From positions 1,426,001 to 1,490,000 of the forward strand of contig NZ_QCYK01000001.1 of assembly GCF_003071345.1 (NCBI RefSeq): a DNA stretch of 64,000 nt. Reading direction: 5' to 3'. Of the stretch, positions 17,621 through 27,312 are shown one piece after another. The notes under the pieces are model-generated. The model saw nothing but the letters and a program-made list of their open reading frames with translations. It was not told where the DNA came from and made no database searches. Made by a program: the position numbers and the translations under genes. Numbering within the stretch: the stretch's first letter is position 1; every line of letters starts with the position of its first letter. Origin of the DNA: Chitinophaga parva (GTDB taxonomy: Bacteria; Bacteroidota; Bacteroidia; Chitinophagales; Chitinophagaceae).

Positions 17621-20050
17621 ATGATCAAAAACTATTTCAAGACGGCCTTGCGGAGTTTGTTGAACAATAAAGTATTCAGCCTGATCAACATCGCTGGCCT
17701 GGCTATCGGTACCATTTGTTGCCTTTACATAATTGCCTATGTGACCGATCAATATAGTTACGACCGGCACCACCGGCAGGTAGCAGACATTTACCGCGTA
17801 AATTCTTTACTGGGCATCACGTCCGGTGAATCGGAAAAGGCGTCTTGTTCTCCGCCCATAGGCCCTGCCATGAAACTGGAGCTGCCCGAAGTGCTGGAAT
17901 ACACGCGCGTAGTGCCCACAGAACGACTGGGAGCCAAGCAGCACCTGCTGCACTACCAGGATAAAAGCCTGTACGAAAAGGCGGCCGTTTATGCCGATTC
18001 CACTTTCTTCAATGTTTTCACTTATCATTTTGTATACGGCGACAACCGACACGCACTGGACGCACCTTATACCGTGGTGCTCAAGAAATCCTTGTCAGAC
18101 AAGCTGTTTGGCGAAACCAACCCCGTGGGCAAGGTCATTGAAATTGACAATGCCTACGGCCGTCATGGGTTTAAGGTGACGGGCGTAGTGGACGACCGGC
18201 TGGGAAAGTCACATATCCAGTCCGCCATTTTCATGGCCATGAACAGTGGGGGCATGGGCAGCGTTACCTACAACAGCACCTCCTGGGCGGCTTACAACTA
18301 CGTGGCCACGTATGTGAAGCTACACCACGGTGCAGCTGCGGCTGCGCTGGAAAGGAAGCTGCCGGCATTCTTACAGCTCCATGGCGCCGCGCAGCTGAAG
18401 GAGATGGGCATGAAAAAAGAGTTGCACCTGCAGCCGGTTACCAGTATCCATACCACCGGAGGCTACGACAATGAACTGAGTAAGACGGTGAGTAGCACTT
18501 TCCTCAAAATGTTGTTGCTCATCGCCGTGCTGATACAGGTGATTGCCTGCATTAACTTCATGAACCTTACTACCGCCCGTGCATCCCGCAGGGCCAAGGA
18601 AGTAGGCGTGCGCAAGATCATTGGCGCCGGTATGAACGACCTGGTAAAACAATTCCTGGGAGAATCATTGCTGCTATCGCTGGTCGCCATGTTGCTGGCG
18701 CTGCCGGTATTGGCGCTGGTGCGGCCTTTCCTCAATGCTGTGACCCGGGCAGACATCAGCATGTCCTTCATGGCAGACTACCGCTTTGTGTTGCTGCTGC
18801 TGGGTATTACCATCATTACGGGTTTGCTGGCGGGCAGTTATCCCGCATTTTATTTATCTGCCTTCAAGCCGATCAATACCATCAAAGGACAGCTTAATAA
18901 TCATATTTCTGCCGCCGGCATCCGCCGCCTGCTGGTGGTGTTCCAGTTTGTGCTGTCCATTGTGTTTATTTCCGCCATTGTAGTGATCTATTTCCAGCTC
19001 AGTTATATCCGGCACAAGGACCTCGGTTTTGAAAAGCAGCAGCGGCTGGTGTTCAATTTTTATACGGACGATTCAAAGGGTAGGATTCCGGCCTTTATGA
19101 ATGACCTTCAGCAACTGTCTGAAGTGAAATCTGCTACCATGGCGGATAATTATCCGGGGCAGGTGATCAGCAAGGACTGGCCTTACTACCTGGAAGGCAA
19201 AGACCCTGCAAGCAGCAACGACGTAGCCTTCATCTTTTCCGATGAGAACTTTGCAAAGACCATGGGCATCCGCCTGCTCTCCGGGCGTGATTTCCGGGCG
19301 GGTGATTCCGGCAGGGCGCTGGTCAATGAAGCGTTCTGCAAAGTGCTGGGCCTGGACCCGTTGACAGCGGTGGGAAAACGCCTGTACCCGAAAGATTACC
19401 AGGGCGAACCGGGCAACTTCCTGGAAATAGCCGGCGTGTTGAAAGACTTCAATTACACCTCCCTGCACACGGAGGTAAAACCTTTTATGCTGCGATACCA
19501 GCCGGAATACGGGAAAGATATCGTGGTGGTGAGTACCAGCAGCGTTGATTACAGTGGCCTGCTGGACAAGGTAGCCGCCATCTGGCAGCGCGATTTTCCC
19601 ACCGTACCGTTCACCTATTCATTCCTCGACGAAGATGTGCAGCGCCAGTATGAAACAGAAACCACCCTGTCTGGCATCATCAACCTGTTCACCTTCATTG
19701 CTATCTTCCTTTCCTGCCTTGGATTGTTTGGGTTGTCTGTGTTTGATACGGAACAACGCCGCAAAGAGATCGGGATCAGGAAAGTGCTGGGTGCAAGTAT
19801 GTCGGGGCTGGTGATGTTATTATCCAAAGACTTTTTAAAACTGATCGGTATTTCCTTTGTCATAGCGCTGCCCTTTGCCTGGTGGATCATGAGCAGGTGG
19901 CTGGATGCGTTCCCGTACCGGGTAAGCCTTAGCTGGTGGATGTTTGCGCTGGCGGGCGCTGGTGCCTTGCTCATTGCGTTTGGCACTATCAGTTTCCAGG
20001 CTATTAAGGGCGCGCTGGCCAACCCGATCAACAATATCAAAGCAGAATAA
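17621..20050 (+). CDS. ABC transporter permease, MacB/FtsX type
   Basis: The 809-residue protein has two tandem MacB-PCD/FtsX units. The first helix is at about 22-42 (FSLINIAGLAIGTICCLYII), a periplasmic domain follows, then three helices (about 285-420), a second N-terminal-type helix near 430-455 (LLVVFQFVLSIVFISAIVVI), a second periplasmic domain and three final helices (about 680-800) with RRKEIGIRKVLGAS. This plan is that of Bacteroidota FtsX-domain permeases used for antimicrobial-peptide or lipoprotein-related export and signalling. No ATPase gene lies next to it, so the partner must be elsewhere. I start at ATG 17621 (MIKNYFKTALRSL), the standard start of this family; 30 upstream in-frame codons show no family sequence. 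Confidence 0.9.
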   Translation: MIKNYFKTALRSLLNNKVFSLINIAGLAIGTICCLYIIAYVTDQYSYDRHHRQVADIYRVNSLLGITSGESEKASCSPPIGPAMKLELPEVLEYTRVVPTERLGAKQHLLHYQDKSLYEKAAVYADSTFFNVFTYHFVYGDNRHALDAPYTVVLKKSLSDKLFGETNPVGKVIEIDNAYGRHGFKVTGVVDDRLGKSHIQSAIFMAMNSGGMGSVTYNSTSWAAYNYVATYVKLHHGAAAAALERKLPAFLQLHGAAQLKEMGMKKELHLQPVTSIHTTGGYDNELSKTVSSTFLKMLLLIAVLIQVIACINFMNLTTARASRRAKEVGVRKIIGAGMNDLVKQFLGESLLLSLVAMLLALPVLALVRPFLNAVTRADISMSFMADYRFVLLLLGITIITGLLAGSYPAFYLSAFKPINTIKGQLNNHISAAGIRRLLVVFQFVLSIVFISAIVVIYFQLSYIRHKDLGFEKQQRLVFNFYTDDSKGRIPAFMNDLQQLSEVKSATMADNYPGQVISKDWPYYLEGKDPASSNDVAFIFSDENFAKTMGIRLLSGRDFRAGDSGRALVNEAFCKVLGLDPLTAVGKRLYPKDYQGEPGNFLEIAGVLKDFNYTSLHTEVKPFMLRYQPEYGKDIVVVSTSSVDYSGLLDKVAAIWQRDFPTVPFTYSFLDEDVQRQYETETTLSGIINLFTFIAIFLSCLGLFGLSVFDTEQRRKEIGIRKVLGASMSGLVMLLSKDFLKLIGISFVIALPFAWWIMSRWLDAFPYRVSLSWWMFALAGAGALLIAFGTISFQAIKGALANPINNIKAE

Positions 20051-20139
20051 ACCAGGTATCGTATATTGGCGGGTAGGGTGTTTTACAACCTTTGTAACGA
20101 TGACCCGCAAACAAGCCTACATAATCCCACCCCAAACAA

Positions 20140-20172
20140 AAACGCCCTGCAAGTATGACCTGCAGGGCGTTT
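20140..20172. terminator. Shared terminator between convergent genes
   Basis: AAACGCCCTGCA (20140-20151) and TGCAGGGCGTTT (20161-20172) form a perfect 12-bp stem with a 9-base loop. It lies between the permease gene and the end of rny and can serve both strands. Confidence 0.8.
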
Positions 20173-20192
20173 CCTTATAAAGCGACGTTCAA

Positions 20193-21752
20193 TTATCTCG
20201 CAATGTTCACCGCTCTCTTTTCGCGGATCACGGTTACCTTGATCTGGCCGGGGTATTGCATTTCCGTCTGGATCTTGGTGGCAATTTCAAAGCTCAGGCG
20301 GTCCGCATCATTGTCGGTCACCTTGTCGCTTTCTACGATCACGCGCAGTTCACGGCCGGCCTGGATCGCATAGGCTTTTTCCACACCATCGTACGCAACG
20401 GCCAGGTTTTCCAGGTCCTTGATGCGCTGCAGGTAGCTCTGCATGATCTCACGGCGTGCACCGGGACGGGCGCCGCTGATGGCGTCACAAGCCTGTACAA
20501 TGGGGGAGATCACGTAGGCCATTTCCATTTCATCGTGGTGCGCGCCAATGGCGTTCACTACGGCGGCGTGCTCGCCATATTTCTCCGCCAGCTTGGCACC
20601 CAGCAGGGCGTGGCTCAGTTCTGTTTCTTCATCGGGTACTTTACCAATATCGTGCAGCAGGCCGGCGCGTTTGGCCAGCTTGGGGTTCAGTCCAAGTTCT
20701 GCCGCCATGATGCCGCACAGGTTAGCGGTTTCTTTGGAGTGCATGAGCAGGTTCTGGCCGTAGGAAGAGCGGAAACGCATCTTACCTACCAGGCGTACCA
20801 GCTCCTTGTGCAGGCCATGGATACCCAGTTCTATCACGGTGCGCTCACCAATGTCCATTACCTGTTCTTCCAGTTGTTTCTTGGTCTTTTCTACCACTTC
20901 TTCAATACGGGCAGGGTGTATACGGCCATCCTGTACCAGGCGTTGCAGGGACAGGCGGGCTATTTCACGGCGCAGCGGGTCAAAGGAGGAAAGTACAATT
21001 GCTTCGGGGGTGTCATCCACGATCAGGTCTACACCGGTAGCCGCTTCAATGGCGCGGATGTTACGGCCTTCACGGCCAATGATCTGGCCCTTGATCTCGT
21101 CACTTTCCAGGTTGAACACGGTGATGGCGTTCTCAATGGTCTGCTCGGCGGCGGTGCGCTGGATGGATTGTATAATGATCTTTTTGGCTTCCTTGTTGGC
21201 TTTCAGCTTGGCATCCTCAATGATCTCCTGGATGTGGGAGAGGGCCTGGCTGCGGGCTTCTTCCTTGAGGCTTTCCACCAGTTGGTGACGGGCTTCTTCG
21301 GCGGTGAGGCCGGCTACTTTTTCCAGGCGGCGGATGTGCTCTTCCTGGTGTTTTTCCAATTCGGAACGCTTGATATTCACTACTTCGATCTGGCGGTTCA
21401 GGTTTTCCTTGATCGTTTCATTTTCAGCAAGTTTCTTTTCCAGTTGCTCGGTCTTGCTGGTGATGCTTTGTTCCTTTTGTTTAACGCGGTTCTCCGCTTC
21501 AAGTACTTTCTGGTTGCGTAGCAGCACTTCTTTTTCGTGCTCGGATTTCAGTTGCAGGAATTTTTCTTTCGCTTCCAGCATGCGGTCTTTCTTGGCGGCC
21601 TCTGCCTGTAATTGTGCTTCGGAGAGGAGTTTCTGTGCCTGCGCTTCGGCATCGGCTATTTTCTGTTGGGTATTCTTGTTAAAGATGATCTTGCCCAGCA
21701 GGATCCCTACTCCCAGTGCAACGACAGCCGCTATCACGGTTATTAAGTCCAT
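20193..21752 (-). CDS. rny: Ribonuclease Y
   Basis: The 519-residue protein has the complete RNase Y layout. It has one N-terminal membrane helix ([21 protein letters not shown]), a long charged coiled coil (about 30-200), a KH RNA-binding domain ([19 protein letters not shown], about 220-240) and an HD phosphohydrolase domain with [12 protein letters not shown] near residue 365 and NAIGAHHDE near 402. RNase Y is a membrane-bound endoribonuclease that starts decay of many mRNAs. The start is ATG 21752, just before the membrane helix. It is a single gene between a terminator and a 240-base upstream gap. Confidence 0.97.
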   Translation of the reverse strand: MDLITVIAAVVALGVGILLGKIIFNKNTQQKIADAEAQAQKLLSEAQLQAEAAKKDRMLEAKEKFLQLKSEHEKEVLLRNQKVLEAENRVKQKEQSITSKTEQLEKKLAENETIKENLNRQIEVVNIKRSELEKHQEEHIRRLEKVAGLTAEEARHQLVESLKEEARSQALSHIQEIIEDAKLKANKEAKKIIIQSIQRTAAEQTIENAITVFNLESDEIKGQIIGREGRNIRAIEAATGVDLIVDDTPEAIVLSSFDPLRREIARLSLQRLVQDGRIHPARIEEVVEKTKKQLEEQVMDIGERTVIELGIHGLHKELVRLVGKMRFRSSYGQNLLMHSKETANLCGIMAAELGLNPKLAKRAGLLHDIGKVPDEETELSHALLGAKLAEKYGEHAAVVNAIGAHHDEMEMAYVISPIVQACDAISGARPGARREIMQSYLQRIKDLENLAVAYDGVEKAYAIQAGRELRVIVESDKVTDNDADRLSFEIATKIQTEMQYPGQIKVTVIREKRAVNIAR

Positions 21753-21992
21753 TATTTCTTGTTTAACGATTTATAGTGCAACCCCGCCATCCGTGGATGT
21801 ATGAACGGTGTGGACGGGATATAGACGGGCGAAAATACAAAAAATTAGCAGCAAACCACGAGCGGGGCGTGATAATGAATTAATTAAGTTGCAAACCAGC
21901 CTTGTTTTAGCAGGCCGTGCCCTTCGGAGGGCCAGGCGCCGTGGGTAAAATATCCCGGTAAATGCTTAAAGGTGAAGCAATTGCATCGCAGT

Positions 21993-22574
21993 CTACCCCC
22001 GTTTCATCTGCAGGTGGCGGATGCGGCTCAGGGTTTCCCGGGAAATGCCCAGGTAAGCGGCTACCAGGTGCAGGGGCAGGCGGGGCAGCAGGTGGGGGAA
22101 GGTATTTACAAAATCCAGGTATTTTTCCTCCGAGGTGTAGCTGATATTGGATTTCACCCGCTCGTGGGTGTCATAAAAGGTGTCCATCAGCAGCCTGCTC
22201 ATATAGGTTTTGAAAGCCGGGATACCGGTCATCAGCTCCTCAAAGGCGGATGGTGTCCACAGCAGTACGGTGGTGCGCTCTACCGCGTCTATGCTGAAGC
22301 GGGCGGGCACCTTTTTACTGAAGCTCAGCGGATCCACCGCCCAGCTGTTTTCCGGATTGAAGCGCAGCACATATTCCTGCCCGCTGTCATTCACGGAGCC
22401 GGTCTTCAGCAGGCCGTCCAGTATAAAAGCCTTGTACTGGCAGATGTGGCCCTCCTGCAGCAGCACTTCCCGGCGCTTCAGTTTGCGCACAGTGGCCAGT
22501 GCCAGGAGCTGGCTGATCTCTTCCGGCCGCAGCTTCACTTCCGTGGCCATAAAATCTTCAAACGCTTTGAACAT
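21993..22574 (-). CDS. Crp/Fnr family transcriptional regulator
   Basis: The 193-residue protein has an N-terminal cyclic-nucleotide-binding-like beta roll (VLLQEGHICQYKAFILDGLLKT, about 35-57) and a C-terminal helix-turn-helix, of which LPLHLVAAYLGISRETLSRIRHL is the recognition part. The domain lacks the full phosphate-binding cassette of true cAMP receptors, as is usual for the many small Crp-like regulators of Bacteroidota, so its signal is unknown. It is divergent from an SDR gene at 22699 with a 124-base spacer, and control of that gene is a reasonable guess. A good promoter lies just upstream on the minus strand. Confidence 0.88.
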   Translation of the reverse strand: MFKAFEDFMATEVKLRPEEISQLLALATVRKLKRREVLLQEGHICQYKAFILDGLLKTGSVNDSGQEYVLRFNPENSWAVDPLSFSKKVPARFSIDAVERTTVLLWTPSAFEELMTGIPAFKTYMSRLLMDTFYDTHERVKSNISYTSEEKYLDFVNTFPHLLPRLPLHLVAAYLGISRETLSRIRHLQMKRG

Positions 22575-22580
22575 ACTATA

Positions 22581-22611
22581 TAAATTTAGCGTAATTCATA
22601 ATTGTGTCAAA
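22581..22611 (-). promoter_or_regulatory. Promoter of the Crp-like regulator gene
   Basis: On the minus strand TTTG (22611-22608), a 19-base spacer and TAAATTTA (22588-22581) give a near-perfect Bacteroidota promoter. It ends six bases before the ATG at 22574, so the mRNA should be almost leaderless. Confidence 0.6.
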
Positions 22612-22698
22612 TGACCTTGTTTTCGGGGCCGCATCTGCCGGACCTTTGCGCCATCATCTCCAGGATGGTCATTCATTTCACTTCAAAAATAAACTACC

Positions 22699-23598
22699 AT
22701 GCGCGTTTTTATTACAGGAGCTTCCGGTTTTATAGGCTCCGCCGTTGTGGACGAAATGGTCCGCGCCGGCCATACGGTAACAGGCCTGGCCCGTTCTGAA
22801 GAAGGGGCTGCCATCATCACCCGCCTGGGAGGCCAGGTGCACCGCGGTGATATTGATAACCATGCCTCTGTGCTGGAAGCAGTAGCGGCGTCAGACGGGG
22901 TGATCCACTGTGCCTTTAACCACGATTTTTCTAAATACAAGGAAAATTCCGAGGCAGACCGCCGCCTCATTGAGGCGATGGGCCAGGTCCTGGCCGGCAC
23001 AGACCGCCCGCTGGTGGTAACTTCCGGCACCGGTGCATCTGCCCAGCGCGGGCAGATCCGCGTAGAGGACGATCCTTTCCGCGCCCCATCTGCTGTGATG
23101 CCCCGCATGGCTTCAGACGAAGCGGCGGATGCCGTGGCAGCGAAGGGGGTAAAGGCGTCTATTGTGCGCCTGCCACCCGCGGTGCATAATACGGAGCGCC
23201 TGGGATTTGTGTCCGTATTGATTGAACATGCCCGCCAGACAGGTGTTTCCGCCTACGTGGGCGATGGGCAGAACCGCTGGCCGGCCGTACACCGGCTGGA
23301 TGCGGCAAAAGTGTTTGCCCTGGCCTTTGAAAAAGCCGCCAAAGGCGTGTCTTACCAGGCGGTGGGGGATGAAGGCATTCCGGTGCGCCAGGTAGCGGAA
23401 CTGGTAGGGCAGGGGCTGGGCCTCCCCGTAAAGTCCATGACGCAGGAGGAGGCCAATGCCCACTTTGGCTGGTTTGGCTTTTTTGCCGGGGCAGATCTCC
23501 CCGCCTCCAGCAAGCTTACGCAGGCGTGGCTGGGCTGGAAGCCCGTGCACCCGGGCCTTATCGAGGACTTGCAGCACGCTGCCCAGTTTAAAAAATAA
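22699..23598 (+). CDS. SDR/NAD-dependent epimerase-like oxidoreductase
   Basis: The 299-residue protein is an atypical short-chain dehydrogenase. The Rossmann motif TGASGFIG sits at residues 6-13, the Asp of GDID (about 54) follows the second strand, and SGTGAS (about 111-116) takes the place of the catalytic Ser region. The usual YxxxK is missing; the same place reads PRMASDEAADAV, as in several atypical SDRs close to NmrA and dihydroflavonol-reductase-like proteins. It probably binds NADP and acts on a small carbonyl compound, but the substrate is unknown. It lies divergently from the Crp-like regulator gene and ends in a very strong terminator. Confidence 0.85.
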   Translation: MRVFITGASGFIGSAVVDEMVRAGHTVTGLARSEEGAAIITRLGGQVHRGDIDNHASVLEAVAASDGVIHCAFNHDFSKYKENSEADRRLIEAMGQVLAGTDRPLVVTSGTGASAQRGQIRVEDDPFRAPSAVMPRMASDEAADAVAAKGVKASIVRLPPAVHNTERLGFVSVLIEHARQTGVSAYVGDGQNRWPAVHRLDAAKVFALAFEKAAKGVSYQAVGDEGIPVRQVAELVGQGLGLPVKSMTQEEANAHFGWFGFFAGADLPASSKLTQAWLGWKPVHPGLIEDLQHAAQFKK

Positions 23599-23617
23599 GC
23601 ATTAAGCAGAAAAACGG

Positions 23618-23662
23618 AAATGCCCCAAAGCGTGCTAGGATGGCCGCTTTGGGGCATTTTAT
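23618..23662. terminator. Shared terminator between SDR gene and zapA
   Basis: A perfect 15-bp stem (23618-23632 with 23645-23659) with a 12-base loop lies between the convergent SDR and zapA genes. T-rich runs flank it on both strands. Confidence 0.85.
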
Positions 23663-23689
23663 ATTTTCATGGGCCGCAGGCCGGAACAA

Positions 23690-23989
23690 CTACTGTGCGT
23701 TCAATTGCTCATCGATCAGCTGCTCTATGTGCTGCAGCTTCTCCGCCAGGTAAGGCGATGCATTGCCCTGGGCAATGCCCCCGCTGGTGAAGGGATGCGT
23801 GGCATACATGATCAGTGCCATGGAAATATAGTCCTGGAAATCCTTGCCGGCGTAGGCCTGGCGAAACTCCACGATCTTCTCGTTCACTTCTTTCATCACA
23901 CGGCGCACGGCTTCTTCTTCTTCCGGCCGCATTTTGATGCGGTAGCTGCGGTCGGCCACCACGATGTTCATTGGGATCAGTTCTTCCAT
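23690..23989 (-). CDS. zapA: Cell division protein ZapA
   Basis: The 99-residue protein has the ZapA form: an N-terminal globular part (MNIVVADRSYRIKM) followed by a long charged helix (EEEEAVRRVMKEVNEKIVEFR) and a second helix near the end (YLAEKLQHIEQLIDEQL). ZapA binds and bundles FtsZ filaments at the division site. It is the last gene of an operon with pheT and a coiled-coil protein, an order seen in many Bacteroidota. Confidence 0.9.
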   Translation of the reverse strand: MEELIPMNIVVADRSYRIKMRPEEEEAVRRVMKEVNEKIVEFRQAYAGKDFQDYISMALIMYATHPFTSGGIAQGNASPYLAEKLQHIEQLIDEQLNAQ

Positions 23990-24015
23990 GGGCTTTGCTT
24001 TAAAGCTGCGGGCAT

Positions 24016-24333
24016 TTAACCGTTGAGCAGTGCTACGCAGCGGTCTATTTCCCGGATGTATTCGTTGATCTTGTTTCGGATGTCGCGGCGGAATGCTTCC
24101 TGCTCTTCAGCGGCCTGCGCGTGCATGCCGTTGCCCTGCTGTACGTTGGCCAGTTTCATGAGCTGTAGCTTTTCTTCCAGCCCGGCAATGGTTTGCTCCT
24201 GCCGGGCGATGGCCTGCTGTTGCTCCCGGAGGTCCGCTTTCAGCTGGGCGTTCTCGCCCTGCACCTGTTGCAGCTTGCGGAGCAGCAGTTGCAGTTTGTC
24301 TTCAATCCGTTGTATGTGTTGTTCCAGTGCCAT
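24016..24333 (-). CDS. Small coiled-coil protein between pheT and zapA
   Basis: The 105-residue protein is almost wholly heptad-repeat helix (residues 1-65: IQRIEDKLQLLLRKLQQV and on, rich in Leu, Gln, Glu) followed by a second helix NKINEYIREIDRCVALLNG. It overlaps pheT by one base (TAATG: stop TAA and start ATG share the A), and zapA follows 26 bases later. Translational coupling is therefore likely. Its size, structure and place beside zapA suggest a division accessory protein of the kind ZapB represents in enterobacteria; this is inference from context, not from sequence identity. Confidence 0.8.
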   Translation of the reverse strand: MALEQHIQRIEDKLQLLLRKLQQVQGENAQLKADLREQQQAIARQEQTIAGLEEKLQLMKLANVQQGNGMHAQAAEEQEAFRRDIRNKINEYIREIDRCVALLNG

Positions 24334-26765
24334 TATTTGCGGATTTCCGCCTGTAATTGGGAGGTAAATGTGTTCACCAGTTTTTCCATTACGCTGTCAA
24401 TTTCCTTATCCGTGAGCGTTTTCTGCGCATCCTGGAAAGTGAAGCTTACCGCGTAGGATTTTTTATTGGCGCCCAGTTTTTCGCTTTCAAATACGTCAAA
24501 CAGGTTCATTTGTTGCAGCAGCGGGCTTTTTACGCCGGCAGCGGCTTGTGCCACCGCGGCAAATTTTACCTGCTTGTCCAGCACCAGGGCCAGGTCGCGG
24601 CGCACGGCGGGGAACTTCGGGATTTCCGTAAAGAACTTATCTGACTTCTGGCCTACCAGTTTTATGATCCGTTGCCAGTCCATGTCTGCATACCACACTG
24701 CTTGTTTTACGTCAAAGCGTTTCAGCTTGGCGCCGCTTACGGCGCCCAGCACGGCTACTGCCTTTTTCTGTGCCTTGAGGGTGTATGCCGGCTGCAATCC
24801 CCCGTCTGTGGCCTCTTCCCACTCCAGGCCTTTAATGCCCAGTTGTGCAAAGATGTTGATCACAAAGCCTTTCAGGTAGTAGAAGTCTACCAGTTCCGGC
24901 TTTTGCTGCCAGTGTTCCGGTGTTTTGTGGCCGGTGAGGTACAGGCAAAGGTGGTCGTGCTCCGTATAGCCTTTGTCGGATACACCGTAGGTCTTGCCAA
25001 ATTCAAAGAAGAGCAGGTCTTCGTTCTTGCGGTTCAGGTTGTGGGCTACGCTTTCCAGGCCACTTTCCAGCATGGAGGGGCGCATCACGTCCAGGTCCGC
25101 ACTCAGGCTGTTCAGCATGTGCACCAGGGAAGCTTGTTGCTCCTCGGGATAGTACTTGCTGTTGGTAATAGAGTTGGTGAATATTTCGTGGAAGCCATTG
25201 GCCGCCAGGTAATCTGCGATCTTTTCCTTGATCCGCTCTTTATCCGGCTGCGCGCTTAAAGAAGGCGCTATGCTGATGGTGGCGGGTATTTCAATATTAT
25301 CCAGCCCGTCTATGCGCATCACTTCCTCCACGATGTCGGCGGGCAGGCTGATATCCGGTTTGCTGTAAGGCACTGCCACGGTGAGGCTTTCCGCCGTTTG
25401 GGAAAGGATCTCAAAGCCCAGGCTCACCAGGATGTTGTGGATCCTGGTAACGGGGTAGGCCTTGCCGCTCAGGCGGTGAATGTAAGTATAACTAACGGTT
25501 ACCTGTGCTTTGGGTTTGGGATCGGGATACACATCCACGATGTCTGATGCCACCTGGCCCCCGGCCAGTTCGCAGATCAGGGCGGCTGCACGCTGCAGGG
25601 CATAGGGCACCTGGGCAATGTCCACGCCTTTTTCAAAGCGGGTGGCCGCGTCTGTGCGCAGGCCATGGCGGAAGGAGGTAGGGCGTATGCTGGCAGAGGC
25701 AAAGGCAGCACTTTCCAGGAAAATGCTGGTCGTGTCGTCTTTTACCCCGGAGTGAGCGCCTCCAAATACACCGGCAATGGCCATCGGCTCGCCGGCGCCA
25801 TTGGTGATGATGAGGTCTGCCGCGTCCAGCTTACGTTCCTTCTCATCCAGGGTTACAAAAGGCGTATCCTGGGGCAGGTTCTTTACCACGATGCTGGCGC
25901 CTTTGATGGCAGTGGCATCGAAGGCATGCAGGGGCTGGCCGGTTTCATGCAATACAAAGTTGGTAATGTCTACAATGTTGCTGATGGGCCGTACGCCAAT
26001 GGTCTGCAGGCGGTTTTTCAACCAGTCTGGCGAGGGGCCCACTTTAACGCCGGTGATGGAAAGGCCGGCATAACGGGGATTGGCCAGGGTATTTTCAATG
26101 CTTACGCTGATGGGCAGGCTGACAGCGGCTTTTGGCAGTGCCGGGATGGCGGGCACTTTGGCGCTGTAATCCTGGTTGTTATTTTCGTTATTCAGGTAAG
26201 CGCACACGTCGCGGGCCACGCCCAGGTGGCTCATGGCATCCATACGGTTGGGCGTGAGGCCTATTTCATATACATAATCTTCGGATACGTTGAATACCTG
26301 GCGGGCGGGGGTGCCCGGTTCCAGGGAGGCGTCCAGCACCAGGATGCCGGCATGGCCGCGGCCCAGGCCTATTTCATCTTCCGCACAGAGCATGCCCTGG
26401 CTTTCTTCCCCACGGATCTTGGCTTTTTTCATGGTCATGGGCTCCCCTTCAATGGGGTAGATGGTAGTGCCAATGGTAGCCACGATCACCTTCTGGCCGG
26501 GAGCCACGTTAGGCGCGCCGCACACGATATTAAGGGGCTCCGCGCCGCCAATGCTTACCGTGGTGAGTTTCAGTTTATCTGCATTGGGGTGCTGCGCGGT
26601 GGTCAGCACTTCGCCGATCACCAGGCCTTCCAGGCTGCCTTTTACCGTTTCCTTCTTTTCCAGGCTTTCCACTTCCAGCCCTATGCGGGTCAGTATTACA
26701 GAAAGTTGCTCCGGCGTGGGCTGTACCGGCAGGTAATCACATAACCAGTTATACGAGATCGTCAT
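24333..26765 (-). CDS. pheT: Phenylalanyl-tRNA synthetase beta subunit
   Basis: The 810-residue protein is full length. From the N terminus it shows the tRNA-binding EMAP-like domain (about 40-150, LTTVSIGGAEPLNIVCGAPNV), the B3/B4 editing domain (about 210-385, FEKGVD near its end), the B5 DNA-binding-like domain (about 405-475), the catalytic-like core (LNPLSADLDVMRPSML-type region near 545-560) and the FDX-ACB anticodon-binding domain (EIPKFPAVRRDLALVLD to the C terminus). It pairs with PheS to charge tRNA-Phe; pheS is not in the window. It leads an operon with a coiled-coil gene and zapA, so cell division and translation genes share a transcript. Confidence 0.97.
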   Translation of the reverse strand: MTISYNWLCDYLPVQPTPEQLSVILTRIGLEVESLEKKETVKGSLEGLVIGEVLTTAQHPNADKLKLTTVSIGGAEPLNIVCGAPNVAPGQKVIVATIGTTIYPIEGEPMTMKKAKIRGEESQGMLCAEDEIGLGRGHAGILVLDASLEPGTPARQVFNVSEDYVYEIGLTPNRMDAMSHLGVARDVCAYLNNENNNQDYSAKVPAIPALPKAAVSLPISVSIENTLANPRYAGLSITGVKVGPSPDWLKNRLQTIGVRPISNIVDITNFVLHETGQPLHAFDATAIKGASIVVKNLPQDTPFVTLDEKERKLDAADLIITNGAGEPMAIAGVFGGAHSGVKDDTTSIFLESAAFASASIRPTSFRHGLRTDAATRFEKGVDIAQVPYALQRAAALICELAGGQVASDIVDVYPDPKPKAQVTVSYTYIHRLSGKAYPVTRIHNILVSLGFEILSQTAESLTVAVPYSKPDISLPADIVEEVMRIDGLDNIEIPATISIAPSLSAQPDKERIKEKIADYLAANGFHEIFTNSITNSKYYPEEQQASLVHMLNSLSADLDVMRPSMLESGLESVAHNLNRKNEDLLFFEFGKTYGVSDKGYTEHDHLCLYLTGHKTPEHWQQKPELVDFYYLKGFVINIFAQLGIKGLEWEEATDGGLQPAYTLKAQKKAVAVLGAVSGAKLKRFDVKQAVWYADMDWQRIIKLVGQKSDKFFTEIPKFPAVRRDLALVLDKQVKFAAVAQAAAGVKSPLLQQMNLFDVFESEKLGANKKSYAVSFTFQDAQKTLTDKEIDSVMEKLVNTFTSQLQAEIRK

Positions 26766-27312
26766 TTTGCTAAATCAAATAAAAAATACCGGGTAAAGTT
26801 AATCGATTTTGCCATTAAACCACGCTTTTACGCGGGTCTTCCCGGGCTGGCATACCCGTACCTGACAGGGCTGCCAAATCGCCCGTTTGCCGGTAACTTT
26901 TATTGAAATAAATTCGCGCCCCGGCTTTTCCGGCAACCAGCCTCATAACGAAACAATGAAACGATGCGGCACCTGCGGGAGAAAATCTTTTTCCCCTTGA
27001 AATGTGCATAAATGGTGTTTTGTTGTGAATTAAATGTGGCGTATCTTAATAAGTGGTGCTTCGTCAGTAGATAACTGACAAATTGCGGGTGGAAAAGGTG
27101 TGCATGACATGCGAAGAATTATAGCGCACCGGTAAAGATGAATAATCGGAAAATGCGGTTACCTTCATTTGTACAGCACTCAAAAGTTTGAATTCAGACA
27201 GAAACGGACTGTTAGCCACCACGTCAAAAACTAAGAATTGCAACATTAGAAAAACCGCTGGAACACGGAGAATTTGCCTCATTTTATTTAACATTTAACG
27301 CCTTTAACATAA
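26766..27312. other. Long intergenic region between pheT and dnaB
   Basis: These 547 bases lie between divergent pheT and dnaB and must carry both promoters, but neither shows a clean TTG-N20-TAnnTTTG. A small hairpin (GTCAGT 27063-27068 with ACTGAC 27074-27079) is present. A 76-codon minus-strand frame at 27064-27294 starts 18 bases from the dnaB ATG; I do not trust it as a gene. No tRNA-like or other known RNA fold was recognised. Confidence 0.5.

Noticed and set aside
20256..21521. 421-codon plus-strand frame opposite rny
   Set aside because: RNase Y on the minus strand is certain; the opposite frame is Phe/Gly-rich noise.
26815..27009. 64-codon minus-strand frame upstream of pheT
   Set aside because: No promoter, no ribosome site and no domain; composition is like noncoding DNA.
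27064..27294. 76-codon minus-strand frame with a signal-peptide-like start before dnaB
   Set aside because: Its ATG is only 18 bases from the divergent dnaB ATG, leaving no room for a promoter outside dnaB. AT-rich DNA often gives hydrophobic starts by chance, and the rest has no recognisable domain.
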